Made by a program: the position numbers and the translations under genes | Part shown: piece after piece, positions 57,438 through 64,000 of the stretch | How positions within the stretch are numbered: the stretch's first letter is position 1 | How the letters are laid out: each line of letters starts with the position of its first letter | Source: Maniola hyperantus | Lineage: Eukaryota > Arthropoda > Insecta > Lepidoptera > Nymphalidae | Assembly (NCBI RefSeq): GCF_902806685.2 | Contig: NC_048556.1 | Span: 9,324,734 to 9,388,733, forward strand | Reading direction: 5' to 3' | Length of the DNA: 64,000 nt | Notes under the pieces: model-generated | What the model was told of the DNA's origin: nothing | What the model saw: only the letters and a program-made list of their open reading frames with translations | Database searches by the model: none

Positions 57438-57649
57438 AATATTATCAGTAGTATTGTTATCTCAAACAGCGTGATACGGCAAAGAAGATAACATATAACT
57501 CAAATAGACGTGACACAGCAAAAAAGGCTATATAATCTTGCTAACGTTATAATTATTTTGTTTATGTTGCACGTTTGAAGGCCAATGTACTTGTTATCCT
57601 GGTAGTAAGTATGTGTAAACCTCATCATAGAATCATAGGTTCACAATTA

Positions 57650-57920
57650 CATCAAAGTCAAAGTCAAAGTCAAATGATTTATTCAAAATAGGTAATAAAT
57701 TACTCGTATTGATGGTCTGGTATGGTGTTAGATTTGTAAGATATAGTGGTGATAATTATTACGCAAACTTAAAACTAAAGCTACGAGGGAGAGGGACAAA
57801 CATAGTATAACCCGAACACTTTCATTAGCTCGTCATTTTATCTATGAACTTTTGTATTTTTAATTTTGTGTTTGATTACAGATGATTAGCTGTTGGTGAT
57901 CCTAATAAATGAAAAAAAAA
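57650..57920 (-). repeat. LINE 3' end-like repeat (minus copy)
   Basis: AGTCAAAGTCAAAGTCAAAT then a GTGGTGATAATTATTACG match to the inverted copy at 55.9-56.1 kb. Followed by an A run at about 57,910-57,930. Confidence 0.4.
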
Positions 57921-58005
57921 AAAAAAAAACGCGAACAGTGGTAATGGGTACTGGTACTGGGTAGGGAGCATTGTTAAATCAAGCGGGTCGCAGGGAGCAC
58001 TTAGG

Positions 58006-58114
58006 CTGAGATCTATAGAGCGCCCTTTGACTTTGCTCAGACTTAAGATTGAGTTAAAACGAGACAGATTTATGCGAGAGATATAGCTGTGTCGTTTTAA
58101 CTCTGTCTAGATTC
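58006..58114. repeat. MITE-6 copy, right end missing
   Basis: GAGATCTATAGAGCGCCC and GTTAAAACGAGACAGATTTA. Confidence 0.65.
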
Positions 58115-58379
58115 AGGTGGCGTGCGCAAGTCCGCGGGAATTGAAACCCAGCTGTGGACGTCTATTAGTTGATGACACAATCACATCAAAGGCTCTGTCT
58201 AGGGGCCAGAACTACTGTTATACTGTGACTCTCATAGCCATCGAACTATGTAAGCGAAAAGAGAGTGCACTTGTGTTTGGGACAGCAACCCAACACGACC
58301 GGAGAGAGATCAGGAGCACCATAGCTTTTTTGCTATCTACGAGACGGGGGTGTAACACTTTCAACTTCCCGAGAATCCA

Positions 58380-58450
58380 CTGAGAATTTCTTGACAAAAA
58401 AACCCAATTCGGTCCAACACGGGACTCGAACTCGGTACCTCGTGATCAGC
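58380..58450 (-). repeat. Possible SINE head, minus
   Basis: On the minus strand GAGTTCGAGTCCCGTGTTGG resembles a tRNA B box. Single copy here, so weak. Confidence 0.3.
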
Positions 58451-59041
58451 TGAATACCTAAATGAATAATTGATGTAATTTTAGTTTCCATATCATCACT
58501 TATCACTTAAGGGAACCAAGTTCAAGCGGTCAATAATAATGGTATCATTGTACCTACAACTTTGAGTGTATTCACTAGCAACACAAATTGCAGAAATCAG
58601 CCGTAAATAATTGCCATGTCAATGTCAACCTTGATACGTAAAATCGTAAAGTTCTGTGCCGGCTTTCGGTTAAATCGTATCTGTATCGTTCACAAAATAT
58701 TATGTGATTATGAAACGCGTCGGCGATACGGATACGGTCGCGGTGATCGGATCGGGCAAATGATGATACATAGATGGCCAGTGCCGAATTAGGCAACGCC
58801 CTAGAACGTTTGAAATGTAGGTGCGGCTACAGCGACTGGCAAAGGCACAGAGGGGCGCTGAAATGCCCCCTTTTGGACAATATTTAAAAAAAACTATCGC
58901 ACTTTATCGATATGCGAGTAGCCGAGTAAGTATTCAAATATTACATTTTGATTCCCAAAATTCAGTAGAAAATTAGCACTATAAATAACAAAATCTTTGC
59001 TCGCTGCGCTCGTACTCATGATCAATTTATGTCTATTTTAT
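58451..59041. other. Unassigned spacer
   Basis: No gene or recognised repeat. Confidence 0.35.
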
Positions 59042-59260
59042 AGGTACTTTATTTTTTTTATTTTTTTATACTTTATTGCACACAACACAAAGTAAACATT
59101 GGAAAAACATACACGGATCTTAATCTAATAACTCTAGCATGCAAAGGCGGCCTTATCGCTAACGCGATCTCTTCCAGGCAACCTTTGACGAAAGGAATCA
59201 CGAAAACACGGGTTGGTGCGGCAGCCGAAAATGGCCCTATATTATGTTATAAATTGGCTA
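59042..59260 (-). mobile_element. Retroelement 3' end, minus orientation
   Basis: T-rich start (59,048-59,068), then TTTATTGCACACAACACAAA and GGCGGCCTTATCGC, a pattern of LINE 3' ends with a poly-A tail. No coding part is left. Confidence 0.5.
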
Positions 59261-59458
59261 TACTTTGTTACGTTTTGTCAGTTTTATTGCTAGTAGACAC
59301 TTGGATTAATATGGCCAAGACCACGGAATAGACTGTTCCGTGGCCAAGACAGTAACAAAACAAAAAACAAATAAATATTATATTATATTGGTTCTTATCA
59401 GTAAGTATTTACGAGTAGGGTAAAGTTCTAATTTGTGGAGCTTTGAATTTATTATTTA

Positions 59459-59708
59459 ACTAGCATATGCTCGCAACTTCGTCCGCGTGGACTACACGAA
59501 TTTCAAACCCCTATTTCCCCCCCTTAGGGATTGAACTTTCAAAAATCCTTTCTTAGCGGATGCCTACGTCATAATAGCTATTTGCATGCCAAATTTCAGC
59601 CCGATCCGTCCAGTAGTTTGAGCTGTGCGTTGATAGATCAGTCAGTCAGTCAGTCAGTCAGTCAGTCAGTCAGTCAGTCAGTCACCTTTTCCTTTTATAT
59701 ATATAGAT
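59459..59708 (-). mobile_element. Hel-1 copy with an expanded CAGT microsatellite
   Basis: ACTAGCATATGCTCGCAACT start, end CTTTTATATATATAGA. The (CAGT)n run (about 59,639-59,683) is eleven units. Confidence 0.6.
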
Positions 59709-59773
59709 ATAGATAAAAAGGAGAAATTGACTAACTGATGTATTATCAACGTACACATGGCAAAATTATTAAG

Positions 59774-59996
59774 TACTAGCTGATGCCCGCGACTTCGTCC
59801 GCGTGGAATTAGGTTTTTTACAAATCCCGTGGGAATTCTTTGATTTTCCGGGATGAAAGTAGCCTGTGTCACTCTCGAGGTCTTTAACTATATCCATGCA
59901 AAAAATCACGTCGATCCGTTGCTCCGTTGCGACGTGATTGAAGGACAAACCAACAAACCAGCAAACCAACAAACACTTTCGCATTTATAACAGTAC
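59774..59996 (-). mobile_element. Hel-2 copy, minus orientation
   Basis: ACTAGCTGATGCCCGCGACT start and CACTTTCGCATTTATAACAG end; followed by a (GAT)n run at 59,998-60,023. Confidence 0.55.
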
Positions 59997-60819
59997 TGAT
60001 GATGATGATGATGATGATGATGATACTGGTGGATGATGGATTATCTAAGAGAGATGCCGCGCAGAGACGAACAAGTTGACTGCGTAACAGGAACATCGCA
60101 TATTTAACCGAGACGACGTTTTTAGCGCGACAACGCGACACGAATATTCGCCCGATAATGTAACCCCAGCATTACAAGTGAGAACCGGACTATGTTTGTA
60201 AGAGACGAGACCGAGAGTCCTCTGTTAAATTATTAACTCCATTATCGCTTAATTCTAGTTTTATTATTAGTATCTATGTATCATTATCATTAATTTATCT
60301 GCAGGGGCCATACAAAACGTTCGCTATACAAAATAATTAGATATTTTTGTTTAAATCAATCTACAACCTATGTTACCGGTATTAAAACGTTTAAAAAGTG
60401 TTTCTATTCGATGACAACGCTTGGCCGTAATTTTATCTAATGGTAAGTGACAATACAGTCTACTTAGTACGCTAACGTTTAGTGTCAGATTCTTGTTCAA
60501 AATGGATTTGAATTTTAAAAACCGGTCAAGTTCAAAATCAAATAAAAATCGTACAAGTAGGTACCTACTTATTAATTATTTTTATTTACATGGGGGTTGG
60601 TCATGTTGATTTCTTTATTATTTGTTGTCATAGCGGCAATAGAAATACCTACACCACACTCTGTGAAAATTTCAACTCACTACCTATTACGGTTCATGCA
60701 ATACGGGCCCCGCTGACAGACAGACAGGGGGGTGGACAGACGGACGGACGGGCAGCTAGTAATATGGTCCCGTTGGCACCGTTCGGTTGACCTAAATATC
60801 ATTGTAAGATTATCATAAG
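59997..60819. other. Spacer upstream of UGT gene 4
   Basis: (GAT)n run at 59,998-60,023, a scrap of a repeat with (ACAG)/(ACGG) units at 60,710-60,755, otherwise unassigned. No gene. Confidence 0.4.
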
Positions 60820-61020
60820 CTAGCTGATGCCCGCGACTTCGTCCGCGTGGATTTAAGTTTTTTTTTAATCCTGTGGGAACTCTGATTTTCCGGGATGAAT
60901 AGTATGTCCTTCCCCGGGATGTAAGCTACCTCTGTACAAAATTTCATCAAAATCGGTTAATCCCTTGGGCCGTGAAAAGCTAGCAGACATACAGACACAC
61001 ATTCGCATTTATAATATTAT
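60820..61020 (-). mobile_element. Hel-2-type copy, minus orientation
   Basis: GCTAGCTGATGCCCGCGACT start, ends TTCGCATTTATAATATT. The same subtype as 8,381-8,587, with GGGCCGTGAAAAGCTAGCAG. It ends about 220 bp before the gene 4 coding start. Confidence 0.55.
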
Positions 61021-61241
61021 AGTATAGTATATAGTATGGAAAGTTATAGAATTGATTGGTGATTTTGCGGGATAAAAAGTAGCTATCGCAATCGAGCGGC
61101 AAATTGTATCACATCGAACGAGTGAAATATCAATTTTATTAAACTACCTTCAATTAGTAAATTAATAATTTTGTATCATTTCTGACAGTTTCATTCAGTC
61201 ATCAATTTTTAAAAATAACCTAACATGATATGTTTCAGAAA

Positions 61242-62904
61242 ATGTGGAAACCAATGCTACCTATACTATCAATGCTAGTATGTTTCTCGGAAGCCTACAA
61301 GATTCTGCTAGTAACTCCAACTCCTAGTAGAAGCCACGATATCCTGAATCAAGGGTTGATCAGACATTTGACTAAGGCTGGGCATGAGGTTAGATGAGAG
61401 AAAACAATACAAAGTAATATACAGGGTGTAATCAGAACACTGGCAAAAATGAAGACGGGTGATACTACTGATGATTACTGATATCTTCTATATATATAAA
61501 AGGAAAAGGTGACTGACTGACTGACTGACTGAATGACTGACTGACTGACTGACTGACTGATCTATCAACGCACAGCTCAAACTACTGGACGGATCGGGCT
61601 GAAATTTGGCATGCAGATAGCTATTATGACGTAGGCATCCGCTAAGAAAGGATTTTTGAAAATTCAACTCCTAAGGGGGTGAAATAGGGTTTTGAAATTT
61701 TGTAGTCCATGCGGACGAAGTCGCGAGCATAAGCTAGTAATACCATAAAAAACGAGAGAAAATAAATATAAAAAATCCTAGAATTTTGTAAACGTTTACA
61801 ATATATTTACAATTGGCACAATTTTAAAAAGACCTTTTAAAATAAATAAATCATTTCATTTCATTTCATTGCAAATAAAACATCTGACTGACGCTAGAGG
61901 CCGACGAACGTTGCGTAAGTAGGCCACTCGAAGTCAATGCCGCGTCGTAGGCGGGGCATTGACTTGTGAGTTTTGCACGTTATACATTGCGAGTTTGAAA
62001 AATACTAAATCACTTAAACTACAAAATCAGGCAAATAGTTTTTGGTATTGGTTTATGTTTAGGTAGTATAACATAGATAGATCCAGTATACATAGGTAGA
62101 AATCTACCTATACATACATAGAGCGTTGCGTTGAATTAAGATTTTGATTTCCTTTACTATACTTGTTACAGATTACTTATATCGCTTTCATTCCACAAGA
62201 AAACCCCCTACCAGGAGTAACTGTAGTCGATATTAGTGATGCATATTATCTTACAGGTATTTAATAATAATAATTAATAGCTATATTATCACTTAAATTA
62301 GGTTTACCCCACGGCCATATTATAATAACTAGCTGATTCCTGCGACTTCGTCCGCGTGGATTTACGTTTTTTAAAATCCCGCGGGAACTCTTTGATTTTT
62401 CGGGATTGTTGTCGTTGCTTGGTACCTACAATATGAATTCACTATTAACACTTCCTGAATCTTGATAACCCAGGCGGGCAGTAACCCTGCAGCATCAGGA
62501 TTAAGGAGTTGAATCCAGAATTTTTTATGTGACCACGACGTAAACTTTTTTTGTTGATTTAAAAAAAAAATTTGCAAATCGGTCCAGAAACCTCGAAAAA
62601 ATCGATGTAGAAAAAAGAACCACCTCCTTTTTGACAGTCGGTTAAAAACCGATGACCTTGAAATATCAAAAACACAATCTTTAAAATATCCCCTTTCTAA
62701 CAAAAAAAGAATGAATGAAATCGGACTACGCGTTAATGAATTACAACTCAGTATACATTTTAACTTTCATCCCCTCTCCTACGGGAACCATGCTGAATTT
62801 CGGGATAAAAAGTATCCTATATTCTTCCTCATAGTATGACCTCAAATCGTACCAAGTTTCATTGGAATCCATTCAGTAGTTTCAGTGTGATGCGCGGCCG
62901 TGAT

Positions 62905-62945
<41 letters not shown>

Positions 62946-63907
62946 TAGACAGACAGACAGACAAAAATGAAAAAAATTACAGTTTTGGGTTCAGTACCGA
63001 TTATAGAGTGCCCTCGAAAAAAAATTTTCAAAATATCTTCAATGTACAGAATTTGACCTGTTACAGTTTTATTATAAGTATATTGATTGATTGATGATAA
63101 TTCCGGCCACGGCGCGCGACGGCCAATCTCCACAAAGATTAGTGCGCGGGAGACTTAACAACTAGAATAACAACGGGAGATATAAGTACAGTACGCAACC
63201 AAAAGTAATACTACTACCACTACTACTAACAGTACTAATAGTACATCGAGCTTTAAAAGGAGATAGCAGATTTGTAGAGTAATGTCTCTGTCGTTGAGAC
63301 CGATAAAACGTCATATAAAGGTATGAGCGACAGAGACAACGTTATACAAAGCCGAAATGTCATTTCTTTCGGCCGCGTACTGTAGTGCACGTTATACATA
63401 GGTATAAGTCACTCAAATTGCTATTGCGCTGGAACCATGTCACATTAACATCGAAATGATCTCTCATTTTGGCGTCAGCCGAAATATAAATATACCACCA
63501 GCTTGAAACTTCAGTCTTGTGCTGACGTCACTGAAATGGCGGCCACGCGCATTAGCAATTTGCGGGACTTATACGCGATGAATTTAAGTAACGAAAATAA
63601 CTCGCAATTAGTGTAAGAGTTTAGTTTAGTAAACTGTATATACTATATACTCGTAAGTAAATATTAAATGGGTACAATATTGTTTATTTATTAACATTTT
63701 TGTTAAATTTCCAGATGATTTTCTAAACGTTCAAGATATTATGGAGAAGAAATTTGATATAAATGAGGTAACTGGTTTTCTGCCATTGATTTTGCAAACG
63801 AGTAGAGTTGTAATAGAACATCCGAGGGTACAAAAGTTAATGGCAGACAAAACTCAAGAGTTCGACGTTGTTATTGCAGAGTTTTTATTTAATGCTGTCT
63901 ATGCTGG
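61242..63907 (+). CDS. UGT: UDP-glycosyltransferase, gene 4 of cluster (exons 1-3, continues past the right edge)
   Basis: Start of a fourth UGT on the same strand. Exons seen: 61242-61388 (49 codons), 62172-62256, 63715-63907; exon 3 has the same length (193 nt) and phase as in the other three genes, and exon 2 is 6 nt shorter. Protein begins MWKPMLPILSMLVCFSEA (signal peptide), then YKILLVTPTPSRSH with the likely catalytic His32, and AGHE at the end of exon 1. Exon 3 ends with FDVVIAEFLFNAVYAG. Exons 4-8, including the donor-binding half, lie beyond position 64,000. The exon 1 donor GTTAGA is weaker than the others, but phase and homology support it. It is clearly more diverged from genes 1-3 than they are from each other. 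Introns hold a MITE interrupted by a Helitron-like element, and SINE-sized repeats. Confidence 0.85.
61421..62079. mobile_element. MITE-5 copy interrupted by Hel-1, intron 1 of UGT gene 4
   Basis: Left end ATACAGGGTGTAATCAGAAC; interior resumes after 61,737 with GTCAATGCCGCGTCGTAGG. The right end is diverged. An (ATTTC)n run lies at about 61,852-61,871. Confidence 0.65.
61487..61737 (+). mobile_element. Hel-1 copy in intron 1 of UGT gene 4, inside MITE-5
   Basis: TCTATATATATAAAAGG start, long (TGAC)n run, GCGAGCATAAGCTAG end. Comparison with the uninterrupted MITE-5 at 36.85 kb gives the insertion borders. Confidence 0.65.
62328..62960 (-). repeat. Mixed repeats in intron 2 of UGT gene 4
   Basis: A Hel-2 5' scrap (62,328-62,405) is followed by a repeat also seen near 48.2 kb (GCTTGGTACCTACAATAT-like) and by another short element ending in an (ACAG)n run at 62,908-62,962. 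Confidence 0.45.
63187..63395. mobile_element. MITE-1 copy in intron 2 of UGT gene 4
   Basis: AGTACAGTACGC left end (with a (TAC)n-like expansion) and TTTCGGCCGCGTACTGTAGT right end. Confidence 0.6.
63403..63575. mobile_element. MITE-4 copy in intron 2 of UGT gene 4
   Basis: Interior AACTTCAGTCTTGTGCTGAC matches the 35.8-kb copy, as does the right end GCAATTTGCGGGACTTATA. Confidence 0.7.
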
Positions 63908-63919
63908 GTAAGCAGAATA

Positions 63920-64000
63920 TCTAAATATTATGGAAAAGGTGACTGACTGACTGATCTATCAACGCACAGCTTAAACTACTGGACGGATCGGGCTGAATGG
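63920..64000 (+). mobile_element. Hel-1 copy, cut by the right window edge, intron 3 of UGT gene 4
   Basis: TCTAAATATTATGGAAAAGG, (TGAC)n and CTGGACGGATCGGGCTGAA; starts 12 bp after the exon 3 donor. Confidence 0.6.

Overview
The window looks like nuclear DNA from a moth or butterfly (Lepidoptera). The evidence is a tandem cluster of UDP-glycosyltransferase (UGT) genes with short coding exons and GT-AG introns, very dense short interspersed repeats of kinds common in lepidopteran genomes, AT-rich spacers, and no bacterial-style gene packing. Species and chromosome cannot be told from the sequence alone.

Layout. (1) About 1-35,000 holds no host gene I can support. It is repeat-rich: tRNA-derived SINEs, short inverted-repeat (MITE-like) elements, Helitron-like short elements ending in CTAG, 3' fragments of non-LTR retrotransposons, and two large insertions. 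One insertion (11,129-20,165) is bounded by 274-bp direct repeats that look identical by eye, is flanked by a matching 4-bp sequence, and has about 8.5 kb of interior with no long open frame; it looks like a large non-coding LTR retroelement and contains a higher-order tandem array at about 14.6-15.6 kb. The other (31,098-33,174) is an R1-type LINE with its 5' half inverted, flanked by a 16-bp target-site duplication inside an older repeat. (2) 35,009-53,511 holds three complete UGT genes, all on the plus strand. Each has eight coding exons of the same lengths (153, 91, 193, 198, 220, 220, 220, 265 nt) and encodes 519 residues. (3) 53.5-61.2 kb is again repeats, including a 5'-truncated LINE. 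(4) 61,242 to the right edge is the start of a fourth UGT gene, with exons 1-3 seen and the rest outside.

The UGTs are predicted type I membrane enzymes of the endoplasmic reticulum. Each has a signal peptide, a lumenal acceptor-binding half, a donor-binding half with the UGT signature, one C-terminal membrane span and a short basic tail. Insect UGTs conjugate sugar, usually glucose from UDP-glucose, to plant toxins, insecticides, pigments and hormones. From remembered motifs they look most like the lepidopteran UGT33 group, but this was not tested. Genes 2 and 3 are a recent duplicate pair alike in exons and introns. The end of exon 8 and the 3' flank of gene 2 instead resemble gene 1, which suggests gene conversion or unequal crossing-over.

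Repeat family names used below (Rep-A, Hel-1, Hel-2, SINE-1 to 3, MITE-1 to 6) are my own labels for sequences seen several times in this window. All sequence comparisons were made by eye, without an alignment program.
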